From Hydrogenophaga pseudoflava (GTDB taxonomy: Bacteria > Pseudomonadota > Gammaproteobacteria > Burkholderiales > Burkholderiaceae_C), in NCBI RefSeq assembly GCF_031020795.1, contig NZ_JAVHJP010000001.1:395883-459882 (forward strand): a DNA stretch of 64,000 nt, in the 5' to 3' direction. Both the position numbers and the translations under genes were made by a program. Below, in pieces: positions 8,620-16,912 of this stretch. The notes under the pieces are model-generated. The model did not search any database. It saw only the letters and a list, made by a program, of their open reading frames with translations, and was not told where the DNA came from. Numbering within the stretch: position 1 is the first letter of the stretch; every line of letters begins with the position of its first letter.

Positions 8620-9546
8620 ATGTCGTCCAACCTCCACCCCATGCTGAACGTGGCCATCAAGGCCGCCCGCGCCGCCGGCGCCATCATCAACCGCGCCGCC
8701 CTCGACGTCGAGTCGGTCCGGGTTTCGGCCAAGCAGACCAACGATTTCGTCACCGAAATCGACCATGCGGCGGAGGCCGCGATCATCGAAACCCTGCTGA
8801 CGGCCTACCCCGACCACGGCATCTGGGCCGAAGAATCCGGACGACGCGAAGGCAAGGGCCGCGACAAGAACCATGTCTGGATCATCGATCCGCTGGACGG
8901 CACCACCAACTTCATCCACGGCTTCCCGGTCTACTGCGTGAGCATCGCGCTCATGGTGGGCGGCCGCATCGAGCAGGCCGTGGTCTACGACCCGACCCGC
9001 AACGACCTGTTCTGCGCCACGCGCGGGCGCGGCGCCTATCTCAACGACCGCCGCATCCGCGTGGCCAAGCGCACCACACTGCGCGACTGCTTGCTGTCCA
9101 CCGGCTTCCCGTTCCGCCCGGGCGATGCGTTCCAGACCTACATGAAGATGCTGGGCGATGTGATGCCCCGGTGCGCGGGCGTGCGCCGCCCTGGTTCGGC
9201 CGCCCTGGACCTGGCCTACGTGGCGGCCGGTTTCTCCGACGGTTTCTTTGAAATGGGCCTGTCGCCCTGGGACGTGGCCGCCGGTGCCCTGCTGGTCACC
9301 GAGGCCGGCGGACTGATCGGCAACTTCACCGGCGAGGCCGACTTCCTGGAGCAGCGCGAGTGCCTGGCCGCCAACCCGCGCATCTACGGCCAGCTCGTGG
9401 GCCTGACCGGCAAGTACAGCAAGTTCGCCAGCGCCGGCGACAAGGCCTCGGTGCGGCAGGCGGTCGCCAAGGACCCTGAGGCCGCCCGCGAGGACCAGCC
9501 GTCTGCGGACGACACCCCGCCCGAGGAGCCCTCCGCGCCGTTCTGA
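8620..9546 (+). CDS. suhB: Inositol monophosphatase family protein SuhB
   Basis: The 308-residue product is a Mg-dependent inositol-1-monophosphatase; SuhB also binds the NusA-containing rRNA antitermination complex in E. coli. Metal-binding motifs are present: EESG after the N-terminal helices, [15 protein letters not shown] (Asp-Pro-Leu-Asp-Gly-Thr) and the C-terminal [17 protein letters not shown]. Its charged tail of about 40 residues, rich in Glu, Asp and Pro, extends past the usual length of 267 and is probably disordered. The ATG at 8620 follows AAGGA at a good distance. Confidence 0.93.
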   Translation: MSSNLHPMLNVAIKAARAAGAIINRAALDVESVRVSAKQTNDFVTEIDHAAEAAIIETLLTAYPDHGIWAEESGRREGKGRDKNHVWIIDPLDGTTNFIHGFPVYCVSIALMVGGRIEQAVVYDPTRNDLFCATRGRGAYLNDRRIRVAKRTTLRDCLLSTGFPFRPGDAFQTYMKMLGDVMPRCAGVRRPGSAALDLAYVAAGFSDGFFEMGLSPWDVAAGALLVTEAGGLIGNFTGEADFLEQRECLAANPRIYGQLVGLTGKYSKFASAGDKASVRQAVAKDPEAAREDQPSADDTPPEEPSAPF

Positions 9547-9572
9547 CCGCGCAGCGGCGGAGCGTGGGGGCC

Positions 9573-12500
9573 TCAGTGCATCGGCAGGGTCCACCAGAAG
9601 GTGGCCCCATGGCCCGGCTGGGCCTCGGCCCAGATGCGGCCGCCGTGGCGCTCCAGGGTGCGCGCCACGATGGCCAGCCCCACGCCGGTGCCGCCCGGCG
9701 CATGGGCCCCGGCGTGCAGGCGCTGGAACAGCCCGAACAGCTTCTGGGCGTGCGCCATGTCGAAGCCCATGCCGTTGTCGCGGAGGTAGAACGCCCGGCG
9801 CGCCGGTTCGAACCCCAGTTCGATCACCGGCGCTTCCAGGTGGCGCGAGTACTTCAGCGCGTTGTCCATCAGGTTGGACAGCAGCTGGCGCAGCAGCTTG
9901 GCATCGCCCATCACCCGGGGCAAGGGTTGCAGCACGACCCTGGCGTGGGGCACGCCCGGTGCCAGCGCCTCGGTCACCGAACGGGCCAGCGCGTTCATGT
10001 CGACCGACACCGGCTCGATTTCGACCCGCACCACGCGCAGCAGCTCCAGCATGTCCGTGATCATCTGGCCCATGTTGCGCGAGGCGCTGACGATGCGCTC
10101 GAACATCAGCCGCCCTTCCGGGCTCAGGCGCTCGCCGTCGGTCTCGCCCACCAGGGATGCGAAGCCGTTGACCGAGCGCAGCGGCGCCCGCAGGTCGTGG
10201 GCGATCGAATATGAGATGACTTCCATGTCGCGCATCGAGCGTTCCAGCGCGGCGGTGCGCTCGGCCACACGCCGCTCCAGGCTGGCGTTGAGCGCCCGCA
10301 CCTCCTCCTGCGCCGTGACCCGTTCGTGGATGTCCAGCAGCGTGCCCGACATGTACAGCGGCCGGCCGTCCGGGTCGCGCCGGTGCACCCGACCGCGGTC
10401 GTTGAACCAGAGCCAGGCGCCCTTCTTGTGCCGCATGCGCAGGTCGCAGTCGTAGACCGGCGTCGCGCCGCGCAGGTGGGCCTGCAGCAGCGCCTGGGCT
10501 CGTTCGAGGTCGTCGGGATGCACCAGCGCCTGCCAGGTCTCGCGCGTGGGCGGCTGCAACTCGTGCAGGCCAAAGCCCAGCAGGCCGGCCCAGCGGTCGC
10601 TGTAGAGCGTGAGGCCGGTGGCGATGTCGAGCTCCCAGATGCCCGGACCGGTCGCCTCCAGCACCCATGCCAGGCGCTGGCGTTCGTCCCTCAGCGCCTC
10701 TTCGGCCTCGACAAAGGACGTGACGTCCGAATAGGTGCGCACCATGCCACCTTCGGGCAGCGAACGGTTGTGGATTTCCAGGGCCCGGCCATCGGGAGTG
10801 CGGCGCATGTAGCGGTCGGGCACCGGCCCGGCATCGGCCTGCACATAGCGGCGCGCCCCCGGCTCGACCAGTCCATAGTCGGGACCGAAATCCCCGCGCG
10901 CCGCCTGGAAGGCCACCACCTCGTCCTGCGTCGGCTGACGGGCCATCAGCTCATCGGGCAGGTCCAGCATCTCCAGCAAGCGCCGGTTGTAGACCAGCAC
11001 CCGCCCCTGTGCATCCATCTTGGACAGGCCCTGGCTCATGGTGTCGAGCGTGACCTGCAGCGCCGAGGTCTTGTCGGCCAGCAAGGCGGTGGTGGCCTGC
11101 AGCTGCAGGCGCGAGCGCTGGCGCTCCTCGTGCCCGCGCCGGGCCAGCACCAGCTGCCGCACCGTGCCCAGCAGCGGCTGCAGGAACTCCACATCGTCCT
11201 CGCGGTAGCCATCGGTGGCATTGGCCAGCCCGACCATGGCGATCAGCCGGCCGCCGACTTCCAGCGGAATGCCCAGGAACGAACGCATGGGCGGGTGGCC
11301 GTGCGGCAGCCCTCCGCGGCGCACATCCGTTTCCGGGTGGTTGCTGAGCACGGTTTCGCCGGTCCGCAACGCATGCCCGAACAGGGTGTTCAGATTGCGG
11401 AACTCCATGCCCGAATCCATCTGCTCGGCGACCATGCGCCGCGAGGCCTCGTCCCAGGAGATGTCGGTGATGGCATGGGTCTTGAGATAGGGCTGCCCCT
11501 GCGGGTCGTACAGCACCTCGCCCACGAAGCCGTAGGCGCTGTCCGTCACCGACAGAAAGGCCTTGAGCAGCCCGTCGAAGGCCCGCCGTTTGTCGTCGGC
11601 CTCGATGTAGGCGGCTTGCGCCTGCCGCACGGCGTCCAGCATCCGGTGCTGCCGGTCGAGCGCCTGGGCGGCCTGGCGGGCGTCGGTCACGTCGTGGACA
11701 TAGCCGTGCCAGAGCACCGAGCCGTCCGGTTGCGCCTGCGGCAGGCCCTCGGCACTGCACCAGCGCGTGCCCTTGTCCGGGTGGTTGACCCGGAACGCCG
11801 TGCGCCAGGGTATCAACCGCGTGGTGGAGTCCCATATGGAATGCGCCATGCCCTGCTGGTCGTCCGGGTGCACGCGGCTGAACAGGACGCGTCCATCCCG
11901 GTACAGCTGATCGGGCGTGAGATCGAGCAGGTCGCGCACCATGTCGCTGACGAACTCGAAGCTGCCCCAGCCCTTCACGGGCATGCGCGACTGGAACACC
12001 ACGCCCGGCACCCTGGCCGTGATGTGCTGCAGCAACTGCAGCTGCTGCACATGGGCGTCGATGGCCTCGCGCTGGGCGGTGATGTCCTGAACCACGCCGA
12101 AGTCGGTCTGCGGGATGCCCTTGACCGCGGTCTGGCTGATGCGGGTGCGCATCCAGCGCACCGAGCCATCCGGCCGGGTCCAGCGGAAATCGAGTTCCCG
12201 ACCGTCGCGCGCCTCCCGCGCCGCCAGCCAGGCCGGCATGTCGTCGGGATGGATGCCTCCCCGCCCCTGGGCACGCTCCAGCGTCGGCGCCTGCGCCAGG
12301 CCAGTGATCTCGAACAGCCCGGGCGAAAAGTTCACGCTGCCTTCGTGCGGCGCGTTGGTCCAGTGGCCGGCCATCGCCAGTTTCTCGATGGCCGCATGCA
12401 GCTCCACCTGGTGCTGCAGGTCCAGGTTGGCGGCCCGCAGTTCGGCCTGTGTGCGGTCGCGTTCCTGTTCGGACATGACTTCCTGACTGATGTCCAGCAG

Positions 12501-12866
12501 GTACACCAGCAGCAGCGGCTCGGTGCCGTCAAGCAACGAAGTGTGCAGGCGCAGGTGGCGCGCACGGCCATCCATCATCACCATGCAGCGGGGCCGGTCC
12601 TCCTCCGTGAGCGAGCGGAGGTAGGCCTGCCGCTGGGTGACGTCGGGCCACAAGCCCAGTTCGAGGGTGGTGCGTCCGATGGCCTGGTCGCGCGCGATTC
12701 CCGAAAGCGTCTCCCACGCCTGATTGACCGCCACCAGGCGGCCATCGGACCGCCGTGACAGGGAGGCTGCGAATGGGGCGTCCTCGAACATCTGTTCGAA
12801 GGGCAGGGGCATGGCCGCGGCGGACAAACCGGTTCCGGACAAGGAAGCGCTGAGGGACGGCGGCAT
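9573..12866 (-). CDS. Cytoplasmic multi-PAS/GAF sensor histidine kinase (orphan)
   Basis: The product, about 1097 residues from the ATG at 12866, has no signal peptide or clear membrane segment. Sensor modules come in series: PAS (about 20-120), PAS (about 155-265), PAS (about 275-400), GAF (about 415-575, ending in LGIPLEVGGRLIAMVGLAN), PAS_7-like (about 600-700) and a last PAS/PAC (about 715-830). A HisKA domain follows with phosphoacceptor His in SYSIAHDLRAPLRSV, then a HATPase domain with NLMDNALKYS, LRDNGMGFD and GGTGVGLAIV boxes; this resembles phytochrome/Cph1-type kinase cores. A GTG at 12917 could add 17 residues but is less likely. No response regulator gene is adjacent, so its output partner is unknown. 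It is the last chromosomal gene before the ICE end. Confidence 0.9.
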   Translation of the reverse strand: MPPSLSASLSGTGLSAAAMPLPFEQMFEDAPFAASLSRRSDGRLVAVNQAWETLSGIARDQAIGRTTLELGLWPDVTQRQAYLRSLTEEDRPRCMVMMDGRARHLRLHTSLLDGTEPLLLVYLLDISQEVMSEQERDRTQAELRAANLDLQHQVELHAAIEKLAMAGHWTNAPHEGSVNFSPGLFEITGLAQAPTLERAQGRGGIHPDDMPAWLAAREARDGRELDFRWTRPDGSVRWMRTRISQTAVKGIPQTDFGVVQDITAQREAIDAHVQQLQLLQHITARVPGVVFQSRMPVKGWGSFEFVSDMVRDLLDLTPDQLYRDGRVLFSRVHPDDQQGMAHSIWDSTTRLIPWRTAFRVNHPDKGTRWCSAEGLPQAQPDGSVLWHGYVHDVTDARQAAQALDRQHRMLDAVRQAQAAYIEADDKRRAFDGLLKAFLSVTDSAYGFVGEVLYDPQGQPYLKTHAITDISWDEASRRMVAEQMDSGMEFRNLNTLFGHALRTGETVLSNHPETDVRRGGLPHGHPPMRSFLGIPLEVGGRLIAMVGLANATDGYREDDVEFLQPLLGTVRQLVLARRGHEERQRSRLQLQATTALLADKTSALQVTLDTMSQGLSKMDAQGRVLVYNRRLLEMLDLPDELMARQPTQDEVVAFQAARGDFGPDYGLVEPGARRYVQADAGPVPDRYMRRTPDGRALEIHNRSLPEGGMVRTYSDVTSFVEAEEALRDERQRLAWVLEATGPGIWELDIATGLTLYSDRWAGLLGFGLHELQPPTRETWQALVHPDDLERAQALLQAHLRGATPVYDCDLRMRHKKGAWLWFNDRGRVHRRDPDGRPLYMSGTLLDIHERVTAQEEVRALNASLERRVAERTAALERSMRDMEVISYSIAHDLRAPLRSVNGFASLVGETDGERLSPEGRLMFERIVSASRNMGQMITDMLELLRVVRVEIEPVSVDMNALARSVTEALAPGVPHARVVLQPLPRVMGDAKLLRQLLSNLMDNALKYSRHLEAPVIELGFEPARRAFYLRDNGMGFDMAHAQKLFGLFQRLHAGAHAPGGTGVGLAIVARTLERHGGRIWAEAQPGHGATFWWTLPMH

Positions 12867-13351
12867 GTTCAAAAAAAACAGGGCTCGGCAGACGAAAGGT
12901 GGCCCATTGTGGGTCACAGGGTCGCACTGCGGGAAGACCCTGAACTGCTAAAGTAGGTCGCTTTTGTGCACTGTTTCCCGGACTTGCCTTGACCGCCCCG
13001 CTGGACCGCCACACCCCCATTGTGTAGGCAGGCAAATACGCCCCTGTGCGGATTTGCCAATTTTTCCTTTATTGACGGCCACTTAGAGCAGGTACGCCGG
13101 ACTTCGCCAGAGTGCACCATGGGCGTGAATTGGCATAGTTTGGCGATGGAATTACCCCAAAATTACACCAAGCAAACAGCCCGGAAACTGGCGCATAGCC
13201 CAGCGTGTGATGGCGTACTTTGACGGCACACTCCCCCGCCTGCTCCAGCACGCTCCGACAGCAAGCGCCTCTACGCTCCAGCACGCCGGGACAGGTTTCG
13301 GCGGCCGTCACAGCATGGCATCGTCGCCCCATCGAGTAGCGGAACCTCCAA
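12867..13351. other. Gene-free junction between chromosome and ICE; kinase upstream region and candidate ICE end
   Basis: No convincing gene is seen in these 485 bases. The left part holds the upstream region of the histidine kinase, including an A/T run next to its start codon. Composition becomes AT-richer around 13040-13200, and TTTTTC occurs near 13068, which matches most of the TTTTTCAT-like attachment core I recall for Tn4371-type elements; the match is short and unproven. The 12-mer GCTCCAGCACGC occurs twice between about 13240 and 13290. The ICE boundary probably lies within this interval but cannot be fixed without its other end. Confidence 0.4.
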
Positions 13352-14116
13352 GTGCCACTCCCACCCTCAGCCTTCTACCAGACACACCTGTCGGGCCTCC
13401 ACCAACAACTGCTGGCTAGCCCGATCGTCCGCTCCTACCTGACCGGCACGGGCATCCGCCTCGATGGCATCGAGTTGAACCCCGACGATCTCTACGAACT
13501 GCCCATCGGCATCTTCTCCGTGGTGGAGTTCGCTCACCTGCTCTCTGTGTTCGATGGCAGCCGCGTCCACCAGCAGGCCGAACACTCATTCGGCCTGGAT
13601 GAAGCACCACCAGGCCTGTACTTCACCATCGCCAACTCCCAACTGATTCAGCACCCAGGCAAAAACCGGCTCGGCCTGTACGCGGCCCCAAACGGGGGAA
13701 CCGACCTGTTCATCGACGGCCTGCACGTCGATCGGTATTTCCTAAACGAACACCACACCCCACCGACATTGGGCACGGTGGCGTTCGCGCTCTGCGCGAT
13801 CACGGCACACTTGGCTGGTCTGTCCCATGTGTCCCTGGTGGCTGCGGGCGGACATGGGTTCGACCGGCGCCACATCGGTTACAAGGTCTGGCCCAAGCTG
13901 GGGTTCAATGCACCACTGTGGCCGGAAGAAGTGGCCCAGGCTCCGCACTTGGCCCACTGCCAGAGCGTGCAGGACGTGCTGGCCACGGACGCCGCCTGGT
14001 GGGCCGATCACGGCAGCCAGCGGCTCATGACCTTCGATCTGACCGCATCAAGCACAGCTTGGCAAAAACTGCTACCCTATGCAGGTAGAAAGCTCTCTGA
14101 TGGGAGACTTCCATGA
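13352..14116 (+). CDS. Unknown ICE-borne protein, coupled to a small downstream gene
   Basis: The 254-residue product is not recognised. It starts at a GTG with no strong ribosome site; no in-frame ATG exists in its first part. It is soluble, with no membrane segment. A central block (GTVAFALCAITAHLAGLSHV, then GYKVWPKLGFNAPL) vaguely resembles acyltransferase-like folds of the GNAT type, which I could not confirm. Its stop overlaps the ATG of the 65-residue gene that follows (ATGA at 14113-14116), so the two are probably made together. It lies at the extreme end of the ICE, a place where accessory genes are usual. Confidence 0.6.
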   Translation: MPLPPSAFYQTHLSGLHQQLLASPIVRSYLTGTGIRLDGIELNPDDLYELPIGIFSVVEFAHLLSVFDGSRVHQQAEHSFGLDEAPPGLYFTIANSQLIQHPGKNRLGLYAAPNGGTDLFIDGLHVDRYFLNEHHTPPTLGTVAFALCAITAHLAGLSHVSLVAAGGHGFDRRHIGYKVWPKLGFNAPLWPEEVAQAPHLAHCQSVQDVLATDAAWWADHGSQRLMTFDLTASSTAWQKLLPYAGRKLSDGRLP

Positions 14117-14310
14117 GCTACAACCGCGCAGTCCGCAAGCCTACCGAAACCCCGCAGAAAACCGCTGCGGCAGGCGGTCGCGTCTTCAAGTTCCCGTTCA
14201 AAGGCATCCCGCCCGTCACTGCGGAAATGTGGGCCAAGATGGAAGCCGCCGCGCGGATACCGCGCAAGGATCGGGACTATCCGGTCATGATCGAAGCGCC
14301 GGACGCCTGA
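14113..14310 (+). CDS. Small unknown ICE protein (65 aa)
   Basis: The basic 65-residue protein begins MSYNRAVRKPTETPQK and ends PVMIEAPDA. It is coupled by an ATGA overlap to the upstream 254-residue gene and followed at once by a strong hairpin terminator. The last seven codons and everything after them to the terminator are duplicated at 18110-18188 on the far side of the vsr/dcm cassette, which shows that this gene and the DUF2274 gene were once convergent neighbours. I recognise no domain; the coupled small-plus-large arrangement would fit an antitoxin-toxin or adaptor pair, but that is speculation. Confidence 0.6.
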   Translation: MSYNRAVRKPTETPQKTAAAGGRVFKFPFKGIPPVTAEMWAKMEAAARIPRKDRDYPVMIEAPDA

Positions 14311-14358
14311 CCCGGCCCGAATGAACAGAACCCGCCAGCGATGGCGGGTTTTGCGTTT
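14280..14358 (+). repeat. Direct repeat copy 1 flanking the vsr/dcm cassette
   Basis: These 79 bases align without gaps to 18110-18188 with 8 mismatches; the first 24 are identical. They cover the last codons of the 65-residue gene and a shared terminator. Confidence 0.9.
14329..14354. terminator. Bidirectional-looking hairpin terminator after the 65-aa gene
   Basis: A perfect 9-bp stem (AACCCGCCA / TGGCGGGTT) with a GCGA loop is followed by T residues on the plus strand, and preceded by A residues that give a U-run on the other strand. Confidence 0.8.
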
Positions 14359-14505
14359 CAGGGGTCAGTTCGAACCCGGCGAGGCCACCGGCGACCGTGA
14401 GCGCGGCGACCTGGCACGTTCATCCCCGACCGGCCATAAAGGCTTCGAGCATAACCACCTCGCCATGCGTTTACGTGTACAGCGCCATGCCAGTCGGATG
14501 TGATA
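14359..14505 (-). pseudogene. Decayed 3' part of a DUF2274 gene
   Basis: Read on the minus strand, ATGCTCGAAGCC encodes MLEAFMAG exactly as in the intact DUF2274 gene at 18188-18472, and upstream pieces (LDW.GAVH in a shifted frame, then GEVV) match its LDRYAALH and GEAA segments with a deletion between them. A stop follows MLEAFMAGRG, and the distal part is short and divergent. It therefore has a frameshift, an internal deletion and a premature stop. Its position directly after the shared terminator mirrors that of the intact gene, so it is a relic of the other recombination partner and not an independent gene. Confidence 0.75.
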
Positions 14506-14534
14506 AGCCGCGCTTGTGGCCGTATAGTGCTCCT

Positions 14535-14981
14535 ATGGTTGACACCTTGACACAAGAAGCCCGTAGTACGCTGATGTCGCGCGTTCGTCAAAAGGACACC
14601 TCTCCCGAGGTGAGGTTACGCAAACAACTGCACGCGAAAGGGCTGCGCTACCTCCTTCACCCTGCGTCTTTGCCTGGCCGTCCCGACTTAGCCTTTCCTA
14701 GATACCGAATCGCTGTCTTTGTTCATGGCTGCTTCTGGCATGGGCACAACTGTCGGGCTGGCCGACTGCCGTCCTCCAATCAGGCGTACTGGTCGGAAAA
14801 AATCGCCGCCAATCAGGTACGAGACGCCCGCAAGATCGCCGAACTCCGCGGATTGGGTTGGCGAGTCGCCGTTGTTTGGGAATGCGAAACAAAAGGCTCC
14901 AATCTCGTTCGGACAATCTCGACCATGGTTGAAATCATCCGAGACGGTGCTTCCCCCGAGATTTCACACCCAAGTGTCTGA
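14535..14981 (+). CDS. vsr: Very short patch repair endonuclease Vsr
   Basis: The 148-residue product nicks beside T:G mismatches that arise when 5-methylcytosine deaminates, starting short-patch repair. The active-site residues fall at the same numbers as in E. coli Vsr: D51 (in GRPDLAF), H64 and H69 (in VHGCFWHGHNC), with Val in place of Thr at 63. The N-terminal MSRVRQKDTSPE is the family signature. The ATG at 14535 matches the usual start; longer frames to 14397 run through the DUF2274 relic. It is first of three plus-strand genes and presumably protects against mutation caused by the methyltransferase encoded at 16873-17964. Confidence 0.93.
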   Translation: MVDTLTQEARSTLMSRVRQKDTSPEVRLRKQLHAKGLRYLLHPASLPGRPDLAFPRYRIAVFVHGCFWHGHNCRAGRLPSSNQAYWSEKIAANQVRDARKIAELRGLGWRVAVVWECETKGSNLVRTISTMVEIIRDGASPEISHPSV

Positions 14982-14993
14982 ACAGGAATCCTC

Positions 14994-16172
14994 ATGGAAC
15001 AAGATACCCTGGCCTTGCCGAATGCCGACCAAGCGGCATTAGTCGAAACACAGATCGCAGAACTGCAAAAAATCACGGATTACGAAATTCGCGAATGGCC
15101 GATTGAAGTTCTGGTGGAGAAATTCACCAGCGGCCGAGAAACCGACACGTCCGAAATTTTCATCCCGGATTATCAGCGCGAGATGGTCTGGAGTGCAAAA
15201 CAACAATCGCGCTTCATCGAATCCATCCTTATTCGGCTTCCTGTTCCCTTCATTTTCGCCGCTGATGTCGGATCGGGCGACCGCGCGGGAACATTGGAAA
15301 TCATCGACGGTTCACAGCGACTGCGTACGCTAGACAACTTCCTCTCCGACCGGCTGCACCTGCAAGACTTGGTACGGTTGACGGCAGCCAACGGCATGCG
15401 CTTCTCGGATTTCGGGAAGCCTCGTCAGCTGCGCTTCAAGCGATCCACGATCCGGGTCATCGAACTCACTGAGCAAGCTGACGAACAGGCACGCCGAGAA
15501 ATGTTCGACCGCCTCAACTCCGGCGGCAGCAAACTCACCAGCATGGAAATTCGGCGCGGCGTGGAAGACGGCCCTTTCATGAAAATGATTACCGAATGGG
15601 CGGGTAAAGATATTTTCAAAGAAATGGTGCCTCTGAGCGATCGCAATGCCAAGCGCAAGGAATACGAGGAACTCGCACTGCGTTACTTCGCCTATGCCAA
15701 CAACTACAAAGCCTTCCAGAAAAGCGTAGACCAGTTCCTGACCGACTATTTGAAGGATCGGAACAAAAATGCTACGCCTGCGGAGCTTGAAACGATGTCG
15801 GGAGAGTTCGAGCGTGCGCTGCAATTCGTGCAGCAACATTTCCCCAACGGCTTCAAGCGGAAGGACCACAACACCGTACCTCGCATCCGCTTCGAGGCCA
15901 TAGCCGTGGGCGCCACTTTGGCGCTCCGGGAACAACCCGGTCTACAGCCGGCAAACATCGCGGCTTGGCTGGATAGTCCACAGTTCATCAAGCACACCCG
16001 TTCCGACGCAAGCAACTCGCGGCCCAAGCTGATCAATCGAATCCACTACGTACGCGACCATCTACTGGACAAGGAAGTCGAGGAAGACCCGGACACGGCT
16101 CTGGTCGAGGGCAGCGCCAACGACGATGCACCTCCTGACAACGAACCCGACCAGTCGGAACTGTTCGTATGA
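14994..16172 (+). CDS. DUF262 (GmrS/ParB-like fold) domain protein, candidate defence sensor/NTPase
   Basis: The 392-residue product carries an N-terminal DUF262 domain: IPDYQREMVW (57-66) and DGSQR (105-109), the variant of the nucleotide-binding DGQQR motif, followed by the helical region typical of the family. DUF262 proteins include the GmrS half of the type IV enzyme GmrSD, but the DUF1524 HNH nuclease usually joined to it is absent: the C-terminus is an acidic tail (EVEEDPDT... to SELFV). It begins 12 bp after vsr and its stop overlaps the HEPN gene start (ATGA at 16169-16172). Base composition is visibly less GC-rich than in the ICE backbone. A sensing or nucleotide-hydrolysing role for the HEPN partner is inferred. 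Confidence 0.85.
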   Translation: MEQDTLALPNADQAALVETQIAELQKITDYEIREWPIEVLVEKFTSGRETDTSEIFIPDYQREMVWSAKQQSRFIESILIRLPVPFIFAADVGSGDRAGTLEIIDGSQRLRTLDNFLSDRLHLQDLVRLTAANGMRFSDFGKPRQLRFKRSTIRVIELTEQADEQARREMFDRLNSGGSKLTSMEIRRGVEDGPFMKMITEWAGKDIFKEMVPLSDRNAKRKEYEELALRYFAYANNYKAFQKSVDQFLTDYLKDRNKNATPAELETMSGEFERALQFVQQHFPNGFKRKDHNTVPRIRFEAIAVGATLALREQPGLQPANIAAWLDSPQFIKHTRSDASNSRPKLINRIHYVRDHLLDKEVEEDPDTALVEGSANDDAPPDNEPDQSELFV

Positions 16173-16912
16173 CGCATATGCTGCCGTTAACCAAAGAGCT
16201 ATTACGCTCTCGCGCTCATGAATTGCTGGTGTATCTGCAATTTTTGCGGATCGCGTTGGAAAAAGACGCGCATGTCAGCGCGCTGGGAGATCGGGTGCAA
16301 CTACCTCTGGACAAGGCGCTCACCCATATGATGAAGGCCAACGTGTGCCTGTTGCTCTACAGCGCGATGGAGGCGTGCATGGTGCAATTATTGGACGAGA
16401 TGCACGACATCATCGGCCAGAACTGCCAAGGTGCAGATCAACTTAACAATCAGCTCGTGCTGATGGTCGCACGCCACTTCAAGGCTAGCAAGACCAATCT
16501 GACTACAGAAAATACCAGTTCACCCCTTCATGAAAACCTCTTCAAGACATGGTTGGTCGATTGGCAAGATCGCAACCAGCGCGAAAAGCGTCAGGCCGGC
16601 CTATCTGGCAGCGTAGACAGTTTGGCAATTTTCGACAGATTGCGCCGGTTCGGCGTATTTCCAGCCGATCTCAAGAAGCCTCCCGCACATCTGACCCATG
16701 GGGCCTTGCAAAGCACCAAAGGGCGTCGAAACCAATTAGCGCACGGGGAACGCAGTTTCGCGGATCTGGGGCAAGATTTGGCATTCGAAGAACTATGCCG
16801 AGACGCGCTCGCTGTGTTCCGCACGCTGCGGCGCGTGGCTCAGGAAGTGAACGTTTTTCTGCAACAGCGCCGCTACTTAGCGGCACCGGCCTTAGCGTTA
16901 ATCGAGGCGTAA
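16169..16912 (+). CDS. HEPN-like nuclease (MAE_28990/MAE_18760 type)
   Basis: The 247-residue all-helical protein has the HEPN ribonuclease motif R-N-x-x-x-H as RNQLAH (187-192), preceded by a helix with LLLYSAMEACMVQLLDEMHD (55-80) as in MAE_28990-type HEPN proteins. HEPN domains with this motif are usually metal-independent RNases acting in toxin-antitoxin and abortive-infection systems. Translation is probably coupled to DUF262 by the ATGA overlap. Its last 40 bp overlap the 3' end of the methyltransferase gene on the opposite strand. The pairing with DUF262 in place of a restriction enzyme suggests it is the effector; this is inference. Confidence 0.82.
   Translation: MTHMLPLTKELLRSRAHELLVYLQFLRIALEKDAHVSALGDRVQLPLDKALTHMMKANVCLLLYSAMEACMVQLLDEMHDIIGQNCQGADQLNNQLVLMVARHFKASKTNLTTENTSSPLHENLFKTWLVDWQDRNQREKRQAGLSGSVDSLAIFDRLRRFGVFPADLKKPPAHLTHGALQSTKGRRNQLAHGERSFADLGQDLAFEELCRDALAVFRTLRRVAQEVNVFLQQRRYLAAPALALIEA

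Noticed and set aside
10326..12758. 810-codon open frame on the plus strand opposite the histidine kinase
   Set aside because: It is an antisense shadow caused by high GC; composition is Arg/His/Gly-rich with no domain, and the minus-strand kinase has full PAS/HisKA/HATPase motifs. The same holds for long shadows opposite trbL, trbE, traG, the AMP-ligase and the relaxase.
14358..14591. 77-residue minus-strand frame upstream of vsr as a gene
   Set aside because: It is the shifted frame of the DUF2274 relic and reads into the vsr 5' end in antisense.
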